A DNA stretch of 64,000 nt from Sulfurimonas sp. (GTDB lineage Bacteria; Campylobacterota; Campylobacteria; Campylobacterales; Sulfurimonadaceae): NCBI GenBank assembly GCA_028044295.1, contig JAOFSE010000003.1:62001-126000 (forward strand). Direction: 5' to 3'. Every line of letters begins with the position of its first letter. Position 1 is the first letter of the stretch. The notes below the pieces were generated by a model. It saw nothing but the letters and a program-made list of their open reading frames with translations, searched no databases and was not told where the DNA came from. Below, piece after piece: positions 8,086 through 16,844 of this stretch. The position numbers and the translations under genes were made by a program.

Positions 8086-10074
8086 TTATGTTGACTTAAT
8101 ATATTTTTCCTCAAATTCTTCTACCCTCAATGGTTTAGAAAAATAATATCCTTGACATATGTCGCAACCAATGTCTTTGAGGTATTCAACTTGCTTTTGT
8201 GACTCTACACCTTCAGCAACTACTTTCATCCCTAATGTTTGACCCATTTTAACTATAGTATCTATAAATACAGCACCCTCTTTTGTCTCATAATCATCAA
8301 TAAAAGATTTGTCAATTTTCAAAGTGTCTATATTAAACTTTTTTAAATAGGATAAAGAAGAATATCCCGTACCAAAATCATCCAAAGAGACGGTAAAACC
8401 TTCTTGATGTAGGTCATTTAAAATAGAAAAATTATCATCATTCTGTTCAAGTATCATATATTCTGTAATCTCTAAATCTATTTTATTCTTCTGGATATTA
8501 TATCTTTCAAGTAGAGCTTTACTATTTTCTATAAAGTTACCTTCTGATAACTGTTTTGAAGAAACATTAATCGATACAGATATATCTAAGCCATTATCTC
8601 TCCAAATACTTTGTTGTTTTATAGCAGTTTTCATAACCCAAGCTCCAAGCGTAACAATAAAACCATTACTTTCAGCTTGTGGTATAAAAGTATCCGGTGC
8701 TATAACTCCATCAGTTGGACTAATCCATCTGATAAGAGCTTCCACCCCCATCAGTTCAGCGTTTTTAGTATCAACTTTTGCTTGATACCATAACTCATAT
8801 TCATTATTTTTATAAGCTTCTTTCATCCTCTGATCTAGAAGTATACTTTTTTGCAATTTAGAATTTATCTCTTTAGTAAAGAAGCTATACCTACCTCTGC
8901 CTTGTTCTTTTGATTCATACATAGCAATATCAGCGTTCTTCATCAAGGACACAAGAGTCTTCCCATCGTCAGGAAAAATTGCTATCCCTATACTACTGTT
9001 TATATGAATAGTATGGCTATCAATTTCAAATGACTTAACTAATGAGTTTTGGATTCTATTAATAATAACTTGTAATTCGTTAAGAGAGTTATAATCAGAC
9101 ATAACAAGAACAAATTCATCACCACCGATACGTGCTATAAAATCGCTTGACCGTAACATATTGTCTATATTTACCGATATAAGTTTTAATAACTCATCAC
9201 CTATATCATGACCTAGTGAGTCATTAACAACTTTAAAATGATCAAGGTCTAAAAATAAGAATGCAAAATTTTTTGAATTTCTTCTCGAGTTTTTAATTAA
9301 CCTTTCCATATATTCATTAAGTGCTTTTCTATTTGGTAACCCAGTCAATACATCTACTCGAGAAAGAGAATATAGCTCTGCTTTTTCCTCTTCTAATTTT
9401 ATAAATGATTGCAGCATAGACCTTCTAATTACTTCTATTTCTTTTAAAAAGAATTTTTTTGGAATTAATTTATTACTATCAGAAAAATTTCTTAATAATT
9501 CAAGAGGTTTTATAATATAAACTCTTATTATGTACCAAACTACAAATAAAAATATTAATGGCAGTATCCCAAAGTATAAAACATAAAACAATTTATCCTT
9601 ATGAAGACTATGAGCAATCTCCTCTTTATCTAATATATATACTAATTTAAAGGTTTTAAATTCTTTTCCCTGATAGTATCGTATATCTATATCAAAATAA
9701 GTATTATTTATAAGGTAGTTAAACTTACTTTTGTCATTGTTGTCTTGTATCTCATTTGTTATAAGTAACTCTTTAATATAGGGGTCACTACTTATTAATA
9801 TTTTTTTTGTATCATGTATGAAGATAGCTTTAACTACATCATTACCAGCTGCAATTCTATCTAGAAGTGGTCTTGAAGTTTCTATCTCTTTATTAGATTT
9901 TATTTTTTTTGATAACACATAACTAGCTTCAGACATAGATGTGTTTAAATTTTGTAAAATGATTGATGCAGTTTTTTCTTGCTGTGAAAAGTAAAAATAA
10001 GAAAATATGGAAAAAAGTAATACTAATAATGTCACAACTATTAGTAGTATAAACTTTTGTATATTTAAATTCAT
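8086..10074 (-). CDS. Membrane GGDEF-EAL cyclic di-GMP protein
   Basis: A 662-residue inner-membrane protein with a helix at about 8-28, a periplasmic sensor of about 130 residues, a second helix near 163-185, a GGDEF domain and an EAL domain. GGDEF itself is intact at 317-321, with an RSSD inhibitory site at 308-311. The EAL motif (EALIRW) starts at 445 and the metal-binding DDFGTGYSS follows, so both synthesis and breakdown of cyclic di-GMP are possible. The start is 1 base after the stop of a periplasmic binding-protein gene, suggesting that protein supplies the signal, as NspS does for MbaA in Vibrio cholerae. Confidence 0.93.
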   Translation of the reverse strand: MNLNIQKFILLIVVTLLVLLFSIFSYFYFSQQEKTASIILQNLNTSMSEASYVLSKKIKSNKEIETSRPLLDRIAAGNDVVKAIFIHDTKKILISSDPYIKELLITNEIQDNNDKSKFNYLINNTYFDIDIRYYQGKEFKTFKLVYILDKEEIAHSLHKDKLFYVLYFGILPLIFLFVVWYIIRVYIIKPLELLRNFSDSNKLIPKKFFLKEIEVIRRSMLQSFIKLEEEKAELYSLSRVDVLTGLPNRKALNEYMERLIKNSRRNSKNFAFLFLDLDHFKVVNDSLGHDIGDELLKLISVNIDNMLRSSDFIARIGGDEFVLVMSDYNSLNELQVIINRIQNSLVKSFEIDSHTIHINSSIGIAIFPDDGKTLVSLMKNADIAMYESKEQGRGRYSFFTKEINSKLQKSILLDQRMKEAYKNNEYELWYQAKVDTKNAELMGVEALIRWISPTDGVIAPDTFIPQAESNGFIVTLGAWVMKTAIKQQSIWRDNGLDISVSINVSSKQLSEGNFIENSKALLERYNIQKNKIDLEITEYMILEQNDDNFSILNDLHQEGFTVSLDDFGTGYSSLSYLKKFNIDTLKIDKSFIDDYETKEGAVFIDTIVKMGQTLGMKVVAEGVESQKQVEYLKDIGCDICQGYYFSKPLRVEEFEEKYIKST

Positions 10075-10075
10075 A

Positions 10076-10963
10076 CTATAGTAAATTCACAGTCGGCAAT
10101 TTTGCCTTTTCCATTCTTTGCTTAACATTGTCATTCATATCTTTATTGATCCAAATAATATCATTTAAAGAATCTACAAATTCATCATATGTTATATCAA
10201 GCATATATGGCTTAATCTTCTCAAAAAATGCCTTCGGATTATTATTTACAACGGTTACGGCTCTATCAACTAACTTTTTTAATTCAATAAACTGTTTTTT
10301 ATGTTTATAAAGAGTTTTATGTGTCGTAAACATTGCATCTACAACAAAAATATCTAGAGAGTCTTTAGTAGATGCTATCTCTTTAAAACCATTTTCTTCA
10401 AGTTGATAGTTATATGGAATATAGGTAATAATAAGGCTATTAGTATTTACATTCTCAACTTTCAAGGTTTTAATTTCTGCTTGATCCATATTTGTATATT
10501 TGATTTTTTTACCGTCTATTTTATATTTGGATAAAAAATCTTCTAAGATAGTTGAGTTAATGGAGTCCATTTCCAAATAAGCTTCTATTTGACCTGTTGT
10601 AGATTGTAAAGTTTTTATAGATGTATTTGACATTATAATGTCACCACCGTAAGAACGATCGAACATCATAATAGGTTTTAGTGAGTGGTCTGACTTTGAT
10701 AAAAGGTTATACTCATACTGAGTTCCAACGTATGCATCAGAATTTCCTGATTTATAGATATACATATTTTCACTCAATGATGATACGTTTAATAGCTTAA
10801 TATTTAACTCATCTAACCAACCCATCTCTTGGGCATAGTAAAGCGGTGTATAACCTATCCATGTTGTTGCAGAAATTTTCAGTTTTTTATCATATTCAGA
10901 TGAGCATGATATGAATGTTAATGATATGATAAGTAGTAATAATAGTTTTTTATATTTGTGCAT
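10076..10963 (-). CDS. Periplasmic substrate-binding lipoprotein, SsuA/THI5-like
   Basis: A 295-residue protein with a lipoprotein signal peptide; the lipobox Cys is residue 20 (LTFISC). The mature part opens with LKISATTWIGYTPLYYAQEMGW, typical of the NMT1/SsuA/TauA binding-protein family that takes up small organic compounds. No ABC permease or ATPase lies nearby. The only partner is the GGDEF-EAL gene that starts 1 base after its stop, so a sensory role is more likely than transport. The ligand cannot be told from sequence. The family call is by pattern, not alignment. Confidence 0.75.
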   Translation of the reverse strand: MHKYKKLLLLLIISLTFISCSSEYDKKLKISATTWIGYTPLYYAQEMGWLDELNIKLLNVSSLSENMYIYKSGNSDAYVGTQYEYNLLSKSDHSLKPIMMFDRSYGGDIIMSNTSIKTLQSTTGQIEAYLEMDSINSTILEDFLSKYKIDGKKIKYTNMDQAEIKTLKVENVNTNSLIITYIPYNYQLEENGFKEIASTKDSLDIFVVDAMFTTHKTLYKHKKQFIELKKLVDRAVTVVNNNPKAFFEKIKPYMLDITYDEFVDSLNDIIWINKDMNDNVKQRMEKAKLPTVNLL

Positions 10964-11050
10964 CTAAGAACCCTATGATTTATCAGTATGGCTAAATTCT
11001 AGCTCTTTTAAGATTAAATATATATTAATAGTTTTATTTTTCATGGAGGT

Positions 11051-11078
11051 TATATAAAGCCTTTAAAGGCTTTATATA
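11051..11078. repeat. 28-bp perfect palindrome after the porin gene
   Basis: Bases 11051-11078 are perfectly self-complementary, centred between 11064 and 11065, with arms built from TATATAAAGCCTTT. It lies 38 bases after the porin stop and about 88 bases before the binding-protein start on the same strand. It could form a 3'-end hairpin for the abundant porin message, but no T-run follows on either strand, so an operator or stabilising hairpin is also possible. Confidence 0.6.
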
Positions 11079-11115
11079 TAGGAGAATCAAATGTAATGAA
11101 ATTTGTTTTTAAGTC

Positions 11116-12450
11116 TTAGAACTTAAGGATAAGATCCAGTTGTACACGCTCATAACTTGTATCATCAGTTTTACTATCTTTGCTAGCAAGGCGGTCATTA
11201 AAGAAAAAAGTACCTGCTAAATATGTGTTCTTACCAAATTTGTATTTTGTTCTGATAGCATGACCACTTGCAGCCGTACCACCACCGAAGTTATCTGAGT
11301 CAGAGTGTGCACCAAGTGTTGCATCTTCTTGTAGCTCTGTATAAGAGTATTTTACCTGCCAGTCACCAACATTTTTAGCCTTACCTAATTTAGCGGCTAA
11401 ATCATATCCAAAATTCTTACTACTTGCAGCAGTATTATATGCCATCCCAGCAGCTACCGCAAATGGTTTACCAAATACATCTTTGTATTTAAGTTCAGCA
11501 AATGCCTCTGCAATGTGATAATCATATTTAAATGTACCATCTTCTTTTACTTGTACTCCCGCTGTATCTACCATAGTATTACCCATGCTAGAGCCTTTAT
11601 TAGAAGTATAAAGAGATGTATTGCCTTTTACACCATCATAGTAGTAAAAACCTGCACCAAGATTTAGTTTTGCGTTTTCAAGTTTCATTTTTCTTACATA
11701 TTGTGCGTAAGCTAGATTAACATCATCTTTACTTGAAGCAGCTTCTGCCAAACTTGTTTGATTTATACCAGCAGTAAAAATATTTGCACTATCTTTGTAT
11801 TGGTAGTTGATACCATCTAGTGAGACATCATTATCCCAAATAAGTTGTGATTTAATAGGTCTATATATCATATATGGTTGTCTACCTACTTTCAAAGTAG
11901 AGTTACCAAACTCATACGACAATCCTGCAACATTGACTCTAAGTGAATTCAAAAAGTAACTTGAAATACCTTTTCTAGGACTCTTTGTTGATGCTACACC
12001 ATTTTTTGTTTCTTCCTGTATAAAAGTTTGGTTACCTGAAGTCGGATTGGCATTACCACTTCTCATACCAAATTCAAGGTGTAAATTCTCTGTAAGGTCA
12101 GCCTCTAAGCCTAGTCTTAAACGATATCTACCAAGATACTGCTTTTTGTCACTACCGTCAGAGTATTCATACTCTTTGCTCTCATATCTTGCTCTTATAT
12201 CACCTTTGAAATGAATCTTATCCATGAAGCTTTTTTCATCAAAACTTTTTTCAGGTTTTTTTACAATAACTACCTTAGATTTCATACTAGCTAGTTGAGC
12301 TTCCATTTGTTTAATACTATTTATTAGCTCTTCTTGAGTTAATGCTTTCTTGTCTTCTATTCTATCGTGTGGATGAACAATGTCCATAGCCGTTGCAGTA
12401 ACTGCACCTATACTTAACGCTGTAATAGTTGATAAAACAATTTTTTTCAT
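11116..12450 (-). CDS. Outer-membrane porin
   Basis: A 444-residue beta-barrel protein with a signal peptide cleaved after about residue 21 (TALSIGAVTATAMD). A predicted coiled coil (about residues 36-65, EELINSIKQMEAQLASMKSK) precedes the barrel, suggesting trimer or periplasmic contacts. The barrel has many alternating strands and ends in a C-terminal phenylalanine (LDLILKF), as needed for outer-membrane insertion. Substrate specificity cannot be read from sequence. It is transcribed alone, divergent from glnA, with a palindrome after it and a repeat-bearing promoter before it. Confidence 0.82.
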   Translation of the reverse strand: MKKIVLSTITALSIGAVTATAMDIVHPHDRIEDKKALTQEELINSIKQMEAQLASMKSKVVIVKKPEKSFDEKSFMDKIHFKGDIRARYESKEYEYSDGSDKKQYLGRYRLRLGLEADLTENLHLEFGMRSGNANPTSGNQTFIQEETKNGVASTKSPRKGISSYFLNSLRVNVAGLSYEFGNSTLKVGRQPYMIYRPIKSQLIWDNDVSLDGINYQYKDSANIFTAGINQTSLAEAASSKDDVNLAYAQYVRKMKLENAKLNLGAGFYYYDGVKGNTSLYTSNKGSSMGNTMVDTAGVQVKEDGTFKYDYHIAEAFAELKYKDVFGKPFAVAAGMAYNTAASSKNFGYDLAAKLGKAKNVGDWQVKYSYTELQEDATLGAHSDSDNFGGGTAASGHAIRTKYKFGKNTYLAGTFFFNDRLASKDSKTDDTSYERVQLDLILKF

Positions 12451-12481
12451 TTTTGATTCCCTGTTTTCATTTGTTGGTGGA

Positions 12482-12541
12482 ATTATAAAATTACTCGGTT
12501 ACATAATGATTACATGTAGGTTTAAAAAAATTACATAATGA
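12482..12541 (-). promoter_or_regulatory. Porin promoter with tandem 11-bp direct repeats
   Basis: On the minus strand a TATAAT -10 box (12487-12482) lies about 31 bases before the porin ATG. Upstream, the 11-mer TTACATAATGA (plus-strand reading) occurs at 12499-12509 and again at 12531-12541, a 32-base period or about three helical turns. The nearer copy overlaps the expected -35 position. This is the arrangement of a response-regulator or repressor site. One TACATGTA palindrome (12511-12518) sits between the copies. Confidence 0.5.
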
Positions 12542-12604
12542 AACACTAAAAAGCAATGCTTAAATTTTAATCATCTATTGTCAATTCATTCATTTTATTT
12601 AAGA

Positions 12605-12610
12605 TATACT
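12605..12610 (+). promoter_or_regulatory. Candidate glnA -10 box
   Basis: TATACT at 12605-12610 lies 28 bases before the glnA ATG, with a strong CAGGAGA ribosome site between them. No sigma-54 -24/-12 pattern (TGGCAC and TTGC) is visible in the 188-base gap, so nitrogen control through RpoN is not supported here. Confidence 0.45.
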
Positions 12611-12638
12611 ACTAACAATTAAATTTCAGGAGAAAAGA

Positions 12639-14069
12639 ATGGGAAAATTTGTTAATAATACAGAAGAGTTCTTCAAATTTTGTGAAGAAAATGATGTTCA
12701 ATTTGTAGACTTTAGATTTACAGATATTAAAGGTGCTTGGCACCATATCAGTTATAGAATGAGTGCTGTTAATGCTAGTCAACTTGAGGGTGGTCTTCCA
12801 TTTGATGGTTCTTCAATCGAAGCTTGGCAACCAATTAACAAGTCAGATATGCTACTTAAGCCTGAAGTAGGAACTGCTTTTTTAGATCCATTTACTGCTG
12901 ATCCAACTATCATTGTATTTTGTGATGTTTATGACATTTACAAAGAACAAGCATATGAAAGATGTCCACGTTCAATCGCTAAAAAAGCTCTTAAACATGC
13001 TGAAGAAATCGGTATTGCTGATGCTGCATACTTTGGTCCTGAAAATGAATTCTTTATGTTTGACTCTGTAACATTTGTTGACAACATCAATGAAGCTGGT
13101 TATAAAGTTGATACTGAAGAGGGTGAGTGGAACTCAAACAATCCTTATCCAGACATGTACAACACAGGTCACAGACCAGGAACTAAAGGTGGTTACTTCC
13201 CAGTTGCACCAACAGATTCTGCTGTTGATATCCGTGCTGAGATGATGCAAGTACTAGAGCAAGTTGGTCTAGAAGTTGTTCTTGGTCACCACGAAGTTGC
13301 ACAAGGTCAACATGAATTAGGTATAGTTTTCTCTGACATCATCGGTGCTGCTGATAATGTTCAAAAATACAAATATGTTGTAAAAATGATCGCTCACCTT
13401 AATGGTAAAACTGCTACATTTATGCCTAAACCACTTTATGGTGATAATGGTAATGGTATGCACGTTCACCAATCACTATGGAAAGATGGTAAAAACCTTT
13501 TTTATGCACCAGGTAACTATGCAAATCTTTCTGAGATGGCTGTTAACTATGCGGGTGGTATCTTTAAACATTCACATGCAGTTGCTGCATTTACTAACCC
13601 ATCAACTAACTCATATAAGAGACTTATTCCAGGTTTTGAAGCTCCAAGTATCTTAACTTACTCTTCTCAAAATCGTTCAGCTGCATGTCGTATACCTTAC
13701 GGTGCTGGTGAAATGGCTACTCGTATTGAGATGAGATTCCCAGATTCTACTGCTTGTCCTTACCTTGCATTTGCTGTAATGATGATGGCTGGTCTTGATG
13801 GTATCGCTAAGAAAGATGTTCCTGTTGGTCCAATGGATGAAGATCTATTTGAACTTTCTCTTGATGAGATTCGTGAGAAAAATATTCCTCAAATGCCACA
13901 TACATTACGTTCTGCATTAGAAGGTCTTATCGCTGATAACGAATTCTTAAAACCTGTATTTACTCAAGAGTTTATAGATGCTTATCAATCTTATAGATTT
14001 GAGCGTGACGTATGGCCAGATGAAGGTCGTCCAACTGCTTACGAGTTTAAAACAACTTACCAGTGTTAA
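12639..14069 (+). CDS. glnA: Glutamine synthetase, type I
   Basis: GlnA makes glutamine from glutamate, ammonia and ATP and is the main ammonium-assimilating enzyme. At 476 residues it is a normal GSI. Visible motifs are the early DIKGAWHH and [11 protein letters not shown], the metal-binding GPENEFFMF, the [14 protein letters not shown]-site block and the [11 protein letters not shown] block. The segment around the usual adenylylation tyrosine reads DLFELS, with Phe404 in place of Tyr, so this enzyme should not be controlled by adenylylation. It is monocistronic, with a strong terminator behind it. Confidence 0.97.
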   Translation: MGKFVNNTEEFFKFCEENDVQFVDFRFTDIKGAWHHISYRMSAVNASQLEGGLPFDGSSIEAWQPINKSDMLLKPEVGTAFLDPFTADPTIIVFCDVYDIYKEQAYERCPRSIAKKALKHAEEIGIADAAYFGPENEFFMFDSVTFVDNINEAGYKVDTEEGEWNSNNPYPDMYNTGHRPGTKGGYFPVAPTDSAVDIRAEMMQVLEQVGLEVVLGHHEVAQGQHELGIVFSDIIGAADNVQKYKYVVKMIAHLNGKTATFMPKPLYGDNGNGMHVHQSLWKDGKNLFYAPGNYANLSEMAVNYAGGIFKHSHAVAAFTNPSTNSYKRLIPGFEAPSILTYSSQNRSAACRIPYGAGEMATRIEMRFPDSTACPYLAFAVMMMAGLDGIAKKDVPVGPMDEDLFELSLDEIREKNIPQMPHTLRSALEGLIADNEFLKPVFTQEFIDAYQSYRFERDVWPDEGRPTAYEFKTTYQC

Positions 14070-14072
14070 TAT

Positions 14073-14097
14073 AAAACGAGGTTATATCCTCGTTTTT
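14073..14097 (+). terminator. Rho-independent terminator of glnA
   Basis: Nine-base arms AAAACGAGG (14073-14081) and CCTCGTTTT (14088-14096) with a 6-base loop run into five T residues (14093-14097). It begins 4 bases after the glnA stop. Confidence 0.9.
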
Positions 14098-14143
14098 ACA
14101 CTTTTTCTTTTTAAAAACCTCCTCTTTTCACATCAAAATTTGT

Positions 14144-14149
14144 TATAAT
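14144..14149 (+). promoter_or_regulatory. -10 box of the histidine kinase gene, almost at the start codon
   Basis: TATAAT at 14144-14149 lies 8 bases before the ATG at 14158. Transcription would begin at about 14156-14157, giving a message with almost no leader. There is no ribosome site in the CCAAC that precedes the ATG. Confidence 0.55.
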
Positions 14150-14157
14150 AATCCAAC

Positions 14158-15111
14158 ATGAATACAAATCCATTTTTAACACCAGCAGTAGAAATCAAGC
14201 GTCGTAAAAATCCAAAAGGATCATACTCTCACCTTGATACAAAAGAGTTACTTGAAGCTGTAAAAGAGAGTGCGCACTCCACTCATAGGGCAGATTTAGA
14301 CATACTTCTAGAATTATTTTTAGATAGATATCAGGCTCGTCAAAATGAGCTTGATAATTTAAATAGAGAGCTAGAAGAGCGTATAGAAATAGAAGTAAAT
14401 ATAGGTAAAGAGAACCATAAGAGGTATGAACAGCAAGCTAAAATGGCAGCTATGGGCGAGATGATGGATGCTGTAGCCCATCAGTGGAAACAACCTTTAA
14501 ATGCTCTGAGCATGATGTCTGATATGTTAGTTGACGACTTTAGAACTGGTGATGTAACACAAGCATATGTAGATGAGCTATCTAATGACACACAAACACA
14601 AATAGAACATATGATAACTACACTCAATGAATTTAGGAATTTTTTTCGTCCTAAGGAAGAAAAGAAAAGCTTTGGTATTAAAAGATGTGTTCAGTCAGTT
14701 ATGCTCTTAGTGAACGATGAGTTTTTAAAACAAAATATAAATATACATGTAGATAGCGATAAAGAGATTTTGATTAATGGGAATGAGAATGAATTTAAAC
14801 ATCTAGTACTCAATATAATCAACAATGCTAAAGATGCTTTTAATGAAAGAGATATCAAAGAAAGACATATATTTATCAACTTTTATGAGCAAGACAAAAA
14901 GATACATGTAGATATGCTTGATACTGCTGGTGGTATTCCTTTACATGTTATAGATGATATTTTCAAACCAGAGGTTACTACTAAAGAAGATGGTAAGGGA
15001 ACTGGAATTGGTCTATATATGAGTATGCAAATTGCTCAAAAGCTTGGTGGTTCACTGAGTGTTAAAAACTCAGATAAAGGTGCATGCTTCACACTCGAAA
15101 TACCTTTATAA
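14158..15111 (+). CDS. Soluble sensor histidine kinase
   Basis: A 317-residue histidine kinase without membrane segments. A coiled coil (about residues 60-95) leads into the HisKA domain with the phosphoacceptor His108 in VAHQWKQPLNAL, the H-box form common in Campylobacterota. The ATPase domain shows the N-box NIINNAKDAF, the G1 box DTAGGIP and the G2 box GKGTGIGLYM. It has no PAS or Cache domain, so the input is unclear; the first 55 residues match nothing I recognise. No response regulator lies nearby. It follows glnA, but a terminator separates them. Confidence 0.9.
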   Translation: MNTNPFLTPAVEIKRRKNPKGSYSHLDTKELLEAVKESAHSTHRADLDILLELFLDRYQARQNELDNLNRELEERIEIEVNIGKENHKRYEQQAKMAAMGEMMDAVAHQWKQPLNALSMMSDMLVDDFRTGDVTQAYVDELSNDTQTQIEHMITTLNEFRNFFRPKEEKKSFGIKRCVQSVMLLVNDEFLKQNINIHVDSDKEILINGNENEFKHLVLNIINNAKDAFNERDIKERHIFINFYEQDKKIHVDMLDTAGGIPLHVIDDIFKPEVTTKEDGKGTGIGLYMSMQIAQKLGGSLSVKNSDKGACFTLEIPL

Positions 15112-15123
15112 CTACAAATTAGA

Positions 15124-15129
15124 TATAAT
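15124..15129 (+). promoter_or_regulatory. leuA -10 box
   Basis: TATAAT at 15124-15129, followed by TCG as in the purF and RDD promoters of this window. The predicted leader is about 53 bases to the GTG start, ending in AAGGA. No leader peptide rich in leucine is evident, so classical attenuation is not supported. Confidence 0.5.
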
Positions 15130-15188
15130 TCGAAAATAATAACAGTATGTAAGAGTGTGTTATTGAAAATTCAAGTTAAGGATTATTC

Positions 15189-16844
15189 GTGAAGAATATT
15201 CAAACGGGTAAATATCGCCCATATCCACAAATAGATTTGCCAAATAGACAATGGCCTAACAATACAATCCAAAATGCTCCAGCATGGTGTAGTGTAGATT
15301 TACGTGATGGTAATCAAGCACTTATCAACCCAATGGACATGAACAAAAAACTTGAACTTTTTACACTCTTACTTAAACTTGGTTTCAAAGAAATTGAAGT
15401 TGGATTCCCATCTGCATCAGCAGTAGAATTTGACTTCTTACGTCGCTTAGTTGATGACAACCTTATTCCAGATGATGTAACTGTACAAGTGCTAGTTCAA
15501 GCACGTGAGCATTTAATAGCTAAAACATTCGATTCACTTCGTGGTGTTAAAAAAGCAACTGTTCACTTATATAACTCAACATCTACAGCACAAAGAAAAA
15601 TAGTATTTGAGAAAAGTAGAGAAGAGATTATAGCCCTAGCACTAGAGGGTGTTGAACTTGTAAAAAAATATGAAAAAAATCACGATGGTGAAATTTTCCT
15701 AGAGTATTCACCTGAAAGTTTTACAGGGACTGAACTAGATTTTGCATGTGAAATTTCTAATGCTGTAACATCTGCATGGGGTATTAGTAGTAATAGAAAA
15801 GTAATTATTAATCTACCAGCAACAGTAGAGATGGCTACACCAAATGTTTATGCTGACCAAATCGAGTGGATGGCAAACAACTTAGATAACCGTCAGAACG
15901 TAATTATTTCTACTCATACTCATAATGATAGAGGAACATCCATAGCGGCTACTGAACTTGCACTTTTAGCTGGTGCTGATAGAGTTGAGGGAACACTACT
16001 AAGCAATGGTGAGCGAACTGGAAATGTAGATATGATAACACTAGCACTTAACATGTTAACTCAAGGTGTCAATCCAAATCTAGATTTCTCAGATATAAAT
16101 GAAGTTCTGGATGTAGTGGAAAGATGTACTGAGATGGACACACATGCCCGTCATCCTTATGTTGGTGAGCTTGTGTACACAGCTTTTTCTGGTTCACATC
16201 AAGATGCAATTAACAAAGGGCTTGCTTACAGACAAACAACTGAAGATAACTTTTGGGAAGTTCCATATTTACCAATTGACCCAGAGGATGTTGGAAGAAC
16301 TTACGAGTCTATTATCCGTATTAACTCTCAGTCTGGAAAAGGTGGTGTAGCGTATATCCTTGAGAATAGCTTTGGTTATCAACTACCAAAAGCCATGCAT
16401 CCAGAAGTTGGTAAGATAGTTCAAGGCTTAAGTGACACTAAGGGTGTTGAACTTTCTCCTGAGGAGATACTAAATGTTTTCAAAGAGAGTTATTTTGAAG
16501 TTAAAGAGCATATAACTCTTAAAGACTTTACACTTACATCTGTCAAGGGTAATTCAAAATGTACTCTAACTTATGAGATTGATGGAAAGACAGTTGTATC
16601 TGAGGGAGAAGGAAATGGTCCTGTAGATGCTTGTAAAAAAGCTCTTGAAAAAGAGTATAAGAACAAGTTTACTATAAACTCATACTCTGAACACTCACTT
16701 GGTGAGAAAAGTTCGGCAACTGCTATAGCTTATATAGAGATTCAAACTGAGTCCACTTTATCTTGTTTTGGTGTTGGCTCTGATAGTAATATAGCAACTG
16801 CTTCTATAAAAGCACTATTTAGTGCTTTAAATAGAGCCTTTTAA
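15189..16844 (+). CDS. leuA: 2-isopropylmalate synthase
   Basis: LeuA condenses acetyl-CoA with 2-oxoisovalerate, the first step of leucine synthesis. At 551 residues it fits the longer yeast-like class, with the opening KYRPYPQIDLPNRQWP, SVDLRDGNQALINPM (metal and substrate site), STHTHNDRGT (HxH metal ligands) and the GEGNGPVDA loop in the C-terminal regulatory domain that binds leucine. The start is GTG, with AAGGA upstream. The stop overlaps the stop of the convergent PBP gene, so no space remains for a terminator. Confidence 0.94.
   Translation: MKNIQTGKYRPYPQIDLPNRQWPNNTIQNAPAWCSVDLRDGNQALINPMDMNKKLELFTLLLKLGFKEIEVGFPSASAVEFDFLRRLVDDNLIPDDVTVQVLVQAREHLIAKTFDSLRGVKKATVHLYNSTSTAQRKIVFEKSREEIIALALEGVELVKKYEKNHDGEIFLEYSPESFTGTELDFACEISNAVTSAWGISSNRKVIINLPATVEMATPNVYADQIEWMANNLDNRQNVIISTHTHNDRGTSIAATELALLAGADRVEGTLLSNGERTGNVDMITLALNMLTQGVNPNLDFSDINEVLDVVERCTEMDTHARHPYVGELVYTAFSGSHQDAINKGLAYRQTTEDNFWEVPYLPIDPEDVGRTYESIIRINSQSGKGGVAYILENSFGYQLPKAMHPEVGKIVQGLSDTKGVELSPEEILNVFKESYFEVKEHITLKDFTLTSVKGNSKCTLTYEIDGKTVVSEGEGNGPVDACKKALEKEYKNKFTINSYSEHSLGEKSSATAIAYIEIQTESTLSCFGVGSDSNIATASIKALFSALNRAF

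Noticed and set aside
12451..12638. Sigma-54 promoter for glnA
   Set aside because: No TGGCAC-N5-TTGC pattern is visible; a TATACT box is better supported.
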